Source: Flavobacteriales bacterium
GTDB lineage: Bacteria > Bacteroidota > Bacteroidia > Flavobacteriales_D > Crocinitomicaceae
Assembly (NCBI GenBank): GCA_947461185.1
Contig: CANHJY010000030.1
Location: forward strand, 1 to 12,600
Direction: 5' to 3'
DNA length: 12,600 bases
Shown: positions 1-6,262 of the stretch, piece by piece
Position numbering within the stretch: position 1 is the stretch's first letter
How the letters are laid out: the number at the start of each line of letters is the position of its first letter
Made by a program: the position numbers and the translations under genes
The notes under the pieces: generated by a model
Seen by the model: only the letters and a program-made list of their open reading frames with translations
Database searches by the model: none
Told to the model about the DNA's origin: nothing

Positions 1-1091
1 CATTTGGTTATGATAAAAAAGTATTGTTTCTCAATGGTGCAGGAGAAAAGGAAATAAGTCCATTTGAGTTAACACTGCATTACGGATTTCAAACAAAAAA
101 AGTTGAATCTTCTGGTGCAAAAATAACCGTTAAACCAATTCCAGATGGAGCACCAACTTCCTTTACTGGAGGCGTAGGCACTTTCAGTATTAAAAGAATA
201 GGAATAACTAAAAATCTAAAACAAGGAGATGTGTTTCCAATGGTTATTGAAATTAGTGGAACAGGTAATTTGCAGCAAATTTCGAAACCCACCTTAGATT
301 TAGGTAGAAACTTCATCCTCTATGGTGATCCGATAATTAAAGAAGATTTTGAATACAGCGCATTAGGCGCAGAAGGAAAAATTACAATAACATACAACTT
401 ACAAGTTGTTGGTAATGGAAAAATAAAACTCCCAGAAGTGCAATTTGCTTACTTTGACCCTCAAGTGGCAAAGTATATTGACTTAAAAACTGGATCTGAA
501 GAATTAAACGTAGCTGAAAATTCGAATTTTAAGTTATCACAGACTACTTCAGGAAAATCAGAGAACTTTAAAGGTTCGAATTTGAATGGCAGTTCTGATG
601 CGTCCAATTTTATTGGAGAACTATCTTCTTCCCCCTTAATTTGGGGACTTACTGCACTGCCTTTTTTGCTTGGATTGATGTGGTATTTTCGAATCCGAAA
701 AAATAAAAATACAATCACAAAGGAAAATAATGATGATTTGCTTACAACAAACGATACTACAATAGATATCATTGAACCAAATATCACTGAGCTTAAAGAG
801 GAAGTAGATTTAAACACTTTGTTATTAAACGGTGAAACATTATTATTTTATAAAGAGATCAAACAAAAAATTATTAATGAACTTACCAATAAACTCGGTA
901 AATCGGATGACATGCACCCATCAGTAGTTTTTGAAGAAGCACAATCTATTTTACCAGATGATACAAACAAGGAAATTAAGCGAATCATCGACGCTTGTGA
1001 ACAAGGTCAATTTGGAATGGGACTTTCTTCAGAGGAAAACCATAATCTACTTTCAGCAACAAATCGACTTTTAGATCAAATACATATTTAA
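1..1091 (+). CDS. batD: BatD family protein, C-terminal part (5' end outside window)
   Basis: This is the 3' part of a BatD (Bacteroides aerotolerance) protein. BatD is a membrane-anchored periplasmic partner of the BatA/BatB von Willebrand A proteins in the Bat operon, whose exact role is unsettled but is linked to envelope or oxidative stress. The reading frame is open from base 3, so the gene starts upstream; the TTG at 24 is internal. The visible 362 residues hold beta-rich immunoglobulin-like repeats (for example GGVGTFSIKRIG, then GTGNLQQISKP), as in the family. One transmembrane segment follows at about bases 636-690 (LIWGLTALPFLLGLMWYF) with a basic stop-transfer RIRKNK. The rest is an acidic, helical cytoplasmic tail of about 130 residues ending at TAA 1089-1091. 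Known family context predicts batA, batB and a TPR gene just upstream. The family call is confident; the function is not. Confidence 0.88.
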   Translation, partial: FGYDKKVLFLNGAGEKEISPFELTLHYGFQTKKVESSGAKITVKPIPDGAPTSFTGGVGTFSIKRIGITKNLKQGDVFPMVIEISGTGNLQQISKPTLDLGRNFILYGDPIIKEDFEYSALGAEGKITITYNLQVVGNGKIKLPEVQFAYFDPQVAKYIDLKTGSEELNVAENSNFKLSQTTSGKSENFKGSNLNGSSDASNFIGELSSSPLIWGLTALPFLLGLMWYFRIRKNKNTITKENNDDLLTTNDTTIDIIEPNITELKEEVDLNTLLLNGETLLFYKEIKQKIINELTNKLGKSDDMHPSVVFEEAQSILPDDTNKEIKRIIDACEQGQFGMGLSSEENHNLLSATNRLLDQIHI

Positions 1092-1145
1092 TTTTTTCTG
1101 TTTTCATTGACTGTACTTTCTGAGTTCGAATTACCCAGTAATGTT

Positions 1146-1153
1146 TATTTTTG
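1146..1153 (+). promoter_or_regulatory. Bacteroidota -7 promoter box (TATTTTTG) for rlmN
   Basis: TATTTTTG matches the Bacteroidota -7 consensus TAnnTTTG exactly. It ends 5 bases before the ATG at 1159, so transcription would begin at or within a base or two of that codon and give a leaderless or nearly leaderless mRNA. No clean -33 TTG lies at the expected spacing; TTCG at 1125-1128 is the closest, with a 17-base gap. The box lies downstream of the ATG at 1141, which argues against that codon as the start. Confidence 0.55.
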
Positions 1154-1158
1154 CAGGG

Positions 1159-2241
1159 ATGGAGGAAAAAAAAGCAAACATCAGAAATTTAGACTATTCT
1201 GAACTTGAGTCGCTGATTATTGGAATGAATGAGCCAAAATTTAGAGCTAAGCAAATTTATGAATGGCTTTGGGTTAAAAACTGCTCCTCCTTTCAACAAA
1301 TGTCAAACCTCGGAAAATCTTTGATTGAAAAACTTGAAGATGCATTTTTCATTGATTCAATAATACTTTCCGATGAACAAATCGCAAAAGATAAAACGAT
1401 TAAATGTGCATTTCTCGTTGATGATAAAAATGCAGTAGAAGGCGTTCTAATTCCTACAAGCACTAGAACTACGGCTTGTATCTCTTCTCAAGTTGGGTGC
1501 AGCCTTTCGTGCACATTTTGTGCCACCGGAAGATTGAAACTAATGCGTAATCTGTCTCCAGGAGAAATTGTTGACCAAGTGGTATTCTTGAGAAACAGAG
1601 CAAACGATTTATATAATAAAACTTTATCCAATATCGTTTACATGGGTATGGGTGAACCCTTACTCAATTACAAAAACGTTTTACGTTCCATCGATATCCT
1701 TACTTCAGAAAAAGGACTTGGTATTTCGCCAAGAAGAATTACGGTATCAACTGCAGGTATTGCCAAAATGATTCGGAAATTAGGTGACGACCAGGTTAAA
1801 TTCAACCTAGCACTTTCTTTGCATGCTGCAAATGACCAGAAAAGAAGTCGCATAATGGATATCAACGATTCCAATAATCTTGAAGAATTAGCTGATGCAC
1901 TGCGTTATTTCTATGAAAAAACGGCTTCAAGAGTCACTTTCGAATATATCATTTTTGATAGCTTTAATGACCAAATTGAGGATGCTCAAGAACTTGCCAA
2001 TTTTGCAAAATGTGTCCCCTGTAAAATCAATATTATTGAATATAATCCAATTGATGGCGGTGAATTCCAACAAGCTAAAAAACAAAATGTAGATGCATTC
2101 GCAGCGTACTTAGAATCCAAAAATATAATTGTCAATGTTCGCAGAAGCAGAGGAAAAGATATTGATGCCGCTTGTGGTCAATTGGCAAACAAAAATAAAG
2201 CTGTGTCGCTTTCTGCAGAATTACTGAAACCCACAAAATAA
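1159..2241 (+). CDS. rlmN: RlmN, 23S rRNA A2503 / tRNA A37 C2-methyltransferase (radical SAM)
   Basis: RlmN methylates C2 of adenosine 2503 in 23S rRNA and of A37 in some tRNAs, using a 4Fe-4S cluster and S-adenosylmethionine. From the ATG at 1159 the protein has 360 residues, normal for the family. The radical SAM motif CSLSCTFC gives cluster cysteines C114, C118 and C121. C107 (TTACISSQVGC), seven residues earlier, matches E. coli C118, and C339 in DIDAACGQL matches the methyl-carrying C355. The MGMGEPLLNY glycine-rich SAM motif is present. An in-frame ATG at 1141 would add six residues, but a -7 promoter box lies between the two codons, so 1159 is preferred. RlmN rather than Cfr is favoured by the chromosomal housekeeping setting. 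The next gene starts 7 bases after the stop, so the downstream acyltransferase pair is probably co-transcribed. Confidence 0.96.
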   Translation: MEEKKANIRNLDYSELESLIIGMNEPKFRAKQIYEWLWVKNCSSFQQMSNLGKSLIEKLEDAFFIDSIILSDEQIAKDKTIKCAFLVDDKNAVEGVLIPTSTRTTACISSQVGCSLSCTFCATGRLKLMRNLSPGEIVDQVVFLRNRANDLYNKTLSNIVYMGMGEPLLNYKNVLRSIDILTSEKGLGISPRRITVSTAGIAKMIRKLGDDQVKFNLALSLHAANDQKRSRIMDINDSNNLEELADALRYFYEKTASRVTFEYIIFDSFNDQIEDAQELANFAKCVPCKINIIEYNPIDGGEFQQAKKQNVDAFAAYLESKNIIVNVRRSRGKDIDAACGQLANKNKAVSLSAELLKPTK

Positions 2242-2248
2242 GACAATA

Positions 2249-3667
2249 ATGCTCTTCAGTAGTTTAACATTCCTATTTGTTTTTTTACCGATTACGCTTT
2301 TTTTATATTACCTATCACCAAAAAATTGGAAAAATGGAATCTTGTTGATATTGAGTATTCTATTTTTTGCTTGGGGAGGTGTGAGTTACACTTTCCTTTT
2401 TATAGCATCCATTTTTATCAATTTTTTCTTTGCTAAACAAATCAACCGTACAAAAAAATCAAGAAAAAATTGGCTGATTGCAGGAATAGCGACCAATGTA
2501 ACACTGCTCGTCACCTTCAAATACTTAACTTTTTTCATTGGGAATATCAACCTTTTATTTTTCAATTTGGGGGCATCAGCAACACTTTTTCCTGAATTGA
2601 AAATCATGTTACCCTTGGGCATTTCCTTTTATACTTTTCACCAAATGTCGATGCTTTGGGATATCTACCGAAGAGAAGATAAAATTGATTTGAAACTAAG
2701 TGAATGTGCTTTGTACGTTGCCTTTTTTCCACAGCTCATTGCAGGGCCTATTGTCAGATATAAAGATATCATTCTTCAAATACAGCGTCGATCCGAATCA
2801 TGGGAGTTGTTTACAAAAGGTGCCGAACGATTTATTATTGGATTAGCTAAAAAGGTAATTATTGCAAATACAATGGCTGCCCTTGCAGATGAAATTTTCA
2901 GTTTCAACCCACAAGAATTAAGTGCCTCGGCAGTTTGGTTAGGAACCATTGCATATACACTTCAGATTTATTTCGATTTTTCAGGCTACTCTGATATGGC
3001 CATCGGATTGGCTAATATGTTTGGATTCCGATTATTAGAAAACTTTAACCTCCCTTATACAGCGAGAAGTATCCAAGAATTTTGGAGAAGATGGCACATT
3101 TCACTTTCAACATGGTTTAGAGATTATGTATACATTCCGCTGGGCGGCAACAGATCCGGTTCAGCAAAAACCTACTTCAATTTAAGCTTGGTGTTTATAT
3201 TAACAGGATTTTGGCATGGAGCAACCTGGAGCTTTGTCTTTTGGGGTGTTTTTCATGGATTTTTCTTGATCATCGAGCGTATTGGCTTAGCTAAACTGCT
3301 GTCTAAATATGCATTGATAGGCTGGGCTTATACCATGACTGTTGTAATGATAGGTTGGATATTTTTCAGAATAGAAAATTTCTCAACAGCTCTGGAATTT
3401 ATTCAACAACTTTTCACAGCGCAGACTCCAGAGCAAATTGAGCTCATTTATTTCATCAATTCTGAAAACATATTAATATTGATCGTTGGAATTTGTTTTG
3501 CAGCCCCAATTGGACTTTCCTGGAATACATTGCTTTTTGAAAAGTTTAATATTTTTATTGGAAGACAAGTCATGCTTCGGCAAACACTCCTTTTAGGATT
3601 GTTTCTTTACGCTGTAATGCTTATTAACGCCAATTCTTACAATCCGTTTATCTATTTTAAATTTTGA
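2249..3667 (+). CDS. MBOAT family O-acyltransferase, AlgI-like
   Basis: This is a polytopic inner-membrane O-acyltransferase of the MBOAT family (AlgI/DltB/PatA type). Such proteins pass an acyl group, usually acetyl, across the membrane for attachment to an extracellular polymer. It has 472 residues, the usual AlgI length, and begins with the typical MLFSSLTFLFVFLP. Hydrophobic helices run along most of the protein. Family motifs in order are FFPQLIAGPIVRY, IYFDFSGYSDMAIG, RRWHISLSTWFRDYVYIPLGGNR and LTGFWHGATW. The histidine in FWHG is H323, the equivalent of the catalytic H322 of Pseudomonas AlgI. It overlaps the following SGNH gene by 4 bases, the usual AlgI plus AlgJ pairing. No glycosyltransferase or polymer export gene is in the window, so the acceptor (exopolysaccharide, O-antigen or other) is unknown. 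The family call is firm; the substrate is open. Confidence 0.93.
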   Translation: MLFSSLTFLFVFLPITLFLYYLSPKNWKNGILLILSILFFAWGGVSYTFLFIASIFINFFFAKQINRTKKSRKNWLIAGIATNVTLLVTFKYLTFFIGNINLLFFNLGASATLFPELKIMLPLGISFYTFHQMSMLWDIYRREDKIDLKLSECALYVAFFPQLIAGPIVRYKDIILQIQRRSESWELFTKGAERFIIGLAKKVIIANTMAALADEIFSFNPQELSASAVWLGTIAYTLQIYFDFSGYSDMAIGLANMFGFRLLENFNLPYTARSIQEFWRRWHISLSTWFRDYVYIPLGGNRSGSAKTYFNLSLVFILTGFWHGATWSFVFWGVFHGFFLIIERIGLAKLLSKYALIGWAYTMTVVMIGWIFFRIENFSTALEFIQQLFTAQTPEQIELIYFINSENILILIVGICFAAPIGLSWNTLLFEKFNIFIGRQVMLRQTLLLGLFLYAVMLINANSYNPFIYFKF

Positions 3668-4782
3668 CGCGCTTTAAAAAATATTATTTTCCCCTCCTTT
3701 TCATAGCAATGATTGCATTTCCATTGCTGAATTGGGGAGGTTGGCTTGTGGAATTTAAAAGAGAAAATGAAAACAGAAATTTTTGTGATACACTGAATTT
3801 CAATTTAGCCAAGCTGGATAATTTCCCTGAAGAGTTTGATAATTATTTCAATGATAATTTTTCTTTCAGAACACCTTTACTCAAGATTTTTCATGAAATT
3901 AAATTCAAGGTCTTCAATATTCCACCAGACCGTGATGATTTGGTTTTTGGGGATGATGGCTGGTATTTTTTAGGGGGTGAAGAAAAAAGGATTTTCGAAG
4001 GAAGAGAAAATTTCAGTAATGAAGAACTGGAGCGATTTAAAACCCTTTGGGATGAAAGATTGGATTATTTAGAAGCTGAAAACATCAAAACATATTGGTT
4101 AATTTGTCCGACTAAATATCAAATCTACGACGACAAACTTCCCAACATGACAAGAAAAAGTCCTACTGAAAACCGAACAACACTTCTTACCAAATACCTT
4201 CAAAAGAACAACCCAAAAATTAAAATAATTAACCCGATTTCATTCCTTAAAAATAAAAAATCAGAAGGGCCAATGTACTTTAAACTCGACAACCATTGGA
4301 ACGATAAAGCGGGTTATGAAATTTCCAAATTATTACTTTCAACAATTCAAACAGATTTTACGGATCTTCCTATCCAAATAATTGATGGATACACCTGGAA
4401 AGAAGCCGTAAAAAATGATGGTATCCATAAGGCAGCACTCGGAATAAGTGATTTATCAGAAAGGGTTCCCGTGATTGCATCAAGAACAGCATTTGCAAAC
4501 CCTGTAAAAAAATATGGTTTTATCTCACCGAAAGAATTTCCTTACGCCTGGAAATATGAAACACGTTTTCAAAATAAAACCAGAGGAAAATACCGAATAT
4601 TGATTATCCGAGACTCTTTTGCAGATGCAATTGAACCTTTCCTAAAGGAAGCTTTTGAAGAAAGTGTTTTCATTTTCGACAACTGGAAATATGCACTGAA
4701 TAAAGAAATTATTGAAACTATCAAGCCTAATATCATCTTATATATCACCCTGGAAACACACCTCAAGAATTTAATTCAATAA
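3664..4782 (+). CDS. AlgJ/AlgX-like SGNH O-acetyltransferase, membrane-anchored
   Basis: This is the probable periplasmic partner of the MBOAT protein, taking the acyl group and transferring it to the polymer. It has 372 residues. An N-terminal signal anchor (FKKYYFPLLFIAMIAFPLL) is followed by a soluble domain. The AlgJ/AlgX signature LDNHWND supplies D209 and H211, and IIRDSF supplies the nucleophile S318, giving the Asp-His-Ser triad of the SGNH fold. RDSF replaces the more usual GDSF. The start is TTG at 3664, overlapping the TGA of the upstream gene (TTGA), so translational coupling is likely. The first in-frame ATG, at 3712, would cut into the hydrophobic anchor and remove its basic residues, so TTG is preferred. 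No second acyltransferase is nearby. The family call is good; substrate and acyl group are inference. Confidence 0.85.
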   Translation: MTRFKKYYFPLLFIAMIAFPLLNWGGWLVEFKRENENRNFCDTLNFNLAKLDNFPEEFDNYFNDNFSFRTPLLKIFHEIKFKVFNIPPDRDDLVFGDDGWYFLGGEEKRIFEGRENFSNEELERFKTLWDERLDYLEAENIKTYWLICPTKYQIYDDKLPNMTRKSPTENRTTLLTKYLQKNNPKIKIINPISFLKNKKSEGPMYFKLDNHWNDKAGYEISKLLLSTIQTDFTDLPIQIIDGYTWKEAVKNDGIHKAALGISDLSERVPVIASRTAFANPVKKYGFISPKEFPYAWKYETRFQNKTRGKYRILIIRDSFADAIEPFLKEAFEESVFIFDNWKYALNKEIIETIKPNIILYITLETHLKNLIQ

Positions 4783-4820
4783 ACCAGAATTATTGAATTT
4801 TAATATATAGAATTTAGTCT

Positions 4821-4835
4821 TTCTTTATTAAAGAA
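4821..4835. repeat. 15-base perfect palindrome upstream of the polyprenyl synthase promoter
   Basis: TTCTTTA and its exact complement TAAAGAA flank a single T at 4828. With a one-base centre it cannot form a stable RNA hairpin, so it is not a terminator. It begins 42 bases upstream of the -7 box at 4863, where an activator or repressor site could sit. The sequence is very AT-rich, so chance is a real alternative. Confidence 0.25.
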
Positions 4836-4862
4836 TTTCAAACAAAAGATAGACATTGTTCT

Positions 4863-4870
4863 TATCTTTG
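4863..4870 (+). promoter_or_regulatory. Bacteroidota -7 promoter box (TATCTTTG) for the polyprenyl synthase operon
   Basis: TATCTTTG matches the TAnnTTTG consensus exactly and ends 6 bases before the ATG at 4877, so the mRNA would be leaderless or nearly so. No clear -33 TTG lies at the usual spacing of about 19 bases. The box falls inside any longer reading frame that begins at the TTG at 4856, which helps to fix the start at 4877. It probably drives the run of four genes to 9345. Confidence 0.6.
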
Positions 4871-4876
4871 TTACCT

Positions 4877-5848
4877 ATGCAAGCTGTTGAAGAAATCATC
4901 AATCCTATTCGTGTTGAAATTACAGAATTTGAACATCGTTTCAAACAAAGTATGCAGTCAACAGCTCCTTTGTTGGACAAGGTCACCCACTACATCATTA
5001 AAAAGAAAGGAAAGCAAATAAGGCCGATGTTTATTTTTCTTACAGCCAAAATGTTGGGTGAAGTAAACGACAAAACTTATGATGCTGCTATCTTGGCCGA
5101 ATTGCTTCATACAGCGACGCTTGTGCATGATGACGTCGTGGACGATGCCAACGAAAGACGCGGTTTTTTCTCTGTTAATGCACTCTGGAAAAATAAAATA
5201 GCTGTACTTGTTGGCGATTACATGCTATCAAAAGTATTACTACTCTCCATTGAAAAACATAATATCCGGCTACTCGAAACAGTTGCGAGGGCAGTTCGCG
5301 AAATGAGTGAAGGTGAATTGTTACAGATTGAAAAAGCACGAAAGATGGATATCACAGAAGATATTTATTTTGAAGTTATCCGCCAAAAAACAGCTTCCCT
5401 CATTGCAACTTGCTGCGAAGCAGGAGCAATATCGGTTGATCGTCCTGATATGGAAGAAAAAATGCGACAATTTGGCGAATTAACTGGTCTCGCTTTTCAA
5501 ATCAAAGATGATATTTTTGACTACGGAATGCCAGGTAATATTGGAAAGCCTACAGGATTAGATATCAGAGAACGAAAAATGACACTGCCCTTAATTTACG
5601 TCCTCAATAATTCGCCGAAAAATGTCAAAAATGAATTAATCAATATCGTTAAAAATAAAAACGAAAACCCGAGTCAGGTGGCAAGAGCAACCGCATTGGT
5701 TATCGAGTACGGCGGAATTGAATATGCTTACCAAAAAATGAAAGAAATTCAAATCAAAGCCTTAGATCTCCTGACTGAAATCCCTGATTCTCAAGCCAAG
5801 AAATCCATGATTGGGCTGCTAGAATACACCATTGAACGACAAAAATAA
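4877..5848 (+). CDS. ispB: Polyprenyl diphosphate synthase, long-chain (IspB-like)
   Basis: This is a cytoplasmic trans-prenyltransferase that extends farnesyl diphosphate with isopentenyl diphosphate to make the long side chain of menaquinone. It has 323 residues from the ATG at 4877. The first aspartate-rich motif is DDVVD (D85, D86, D89) followed by RRG, and the second is DDIFD (D211, D212, D215); both bind Mg-diphosphate. GKQIRP near residue 45 is the IPP-binding region. The fifth residue before the first motif is A80 (HTATLVHDD), as in E. coli IspB. A small residue there leaves the product channel open and points to a long chain rather than farnesyl or geranylgeranyl. The exact length (C30-C40) cannot be read from the sequence. 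An N-terminal extension to TTG 4856 is rejected because it covers the promoter. The lipoprotein gene follows after 9 bases. Confidence 0.93.
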   Translation: MQAVEEIINPIRVEITEFEHRFKQSMQSTAPLLDKVTHYIIKKKGKQIRPMFIFLTAKMLGEVNDKTYDAAILAELLHTATLVHDDVVDDANERRGFFSVNALWKNKIAVLVGDYMLSKVLLLSIEKHNIRLLETVARAVREMSEGELLQIEKARKMDITEDIYFEVIRQKTASLIATCCEAGAISVDRPDMEEKMRQFGELTGLAFQIKDDIFDYGMPGNIGKPTGLDIRERKMTLPLIYVLNNSPKNVKNELINIVKNKNENPSQVARATALVIEYGGIEYAYQKMKEIQIKALDLLTEIPDSQAKKSMIGLLEYTIERQK

Positions 5849-5857
5849 ACTGTGATA

Positions 5858-6262
5858 ATGAAGAAAATACTACTCACCTTTTTGCTCATTTGTCTAACCG
5901 TAGCTTGCGGGGAAAAAGAAAAATCCGAAAAGGAAGTTGCTCCTATAAAGGAAGAAAATCTCGTTGAAATGAAAAACGGGATGTATATCGAATGGTATCC
6001 AGGTAAAAAACAGATTAAATTTAAAGGACCGCAAGATATCAACAAAAAAAGACACGGAATCTGGAAGTTTTATTCAGAAACTGGTAATGAACTTTCCTAC
6101 ACAGTTTATGAACACGGTCTAAAAACAGGATATACCATCGTTAAATATCCAAATGGGTCCATTCACTACACTGGTGAGTATAAAGACGATAAAGCAGTTG
6201 GTGTTTGGAAAATTTATGATCCGAATGGCAAACTCAAATCAGAAGTGAACAAAGGCGAATAA
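5858..6262 (+). CDS. Small MORN-repeat (YwqK-like) lipoprotein
   Basis: This is a predicted lipoprotein of 134 residues. The N-terminus MKKILLTFLLICLTVAC is a lipoprotein signal peptide with the modified cysteine at C17, followed by a charged GEKEKSEKE linker. The mature part carries about three MORN-like repeats with the pattern G-W-x-x-Y-x-x-G (HGIWKFYSETGNE, TGYTIVKYPNGSIHYTGEY, VGVWKIYDPNGKL). Many such proteins are auto-named YwqK family antitoxin, but there is no toxin gene beside it and the lipid anchor does not fit a cytoplasmic antitoxin. The start is ATG 5858; a GTG at 5852 would add two residues only. The gene begins 9 bases after the synthase stop and shares one base with the dnaG start (TAATG), which suggests coupled translation. 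Its function is unknown, and outer-membrane location is inference. Confidence 0.82.
   Translation: MKKILLTFLLICLTVACGEKEKSEKEVAPIKEENLVEMKNGMYIEWYPGKKQIKFKGPQDINKKRHGIWKFYSETGNELSYTVYEHGLKTGYTIVKYPNGSIHYTGEYKDDKAVGVWKIYDPNGKLKSEVNKGE

Noticed and set aside
461..817. 118-residue open frame on the minus strand inside batD
   Set aside because: It is antisense to the BatD membrane and tail region; its low-complexity Ser/Val/Phe composition is the mirror of the sense codons.
1087..1100. T-rich run after batD as an intrinsic terminator
   Set aside because: I could not find a GC-containing hairpin immediately before the T run.
1141..1158. ATG at 1141 as the rlmN start
   Set aside because: A consensus -7 box lies downstream of it at 1146-1153, and the six extra residues (MFIFAG) precede a typical RlmN N-terminus.
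4856..4876. TTG at 4856 as the polyprenyl synthase start
   Set aside because: The extension covers the TATCTTTG promoter box and adds a short hydrophobic stretch unlike the family; ATG 4877 is the natural start.
5858..6262. Antitoxin of a toxin-antitoxin system
   Set aside because: The YwqK-type name is a database label; the protein has a lipobox and no neighbouring toxin gene.
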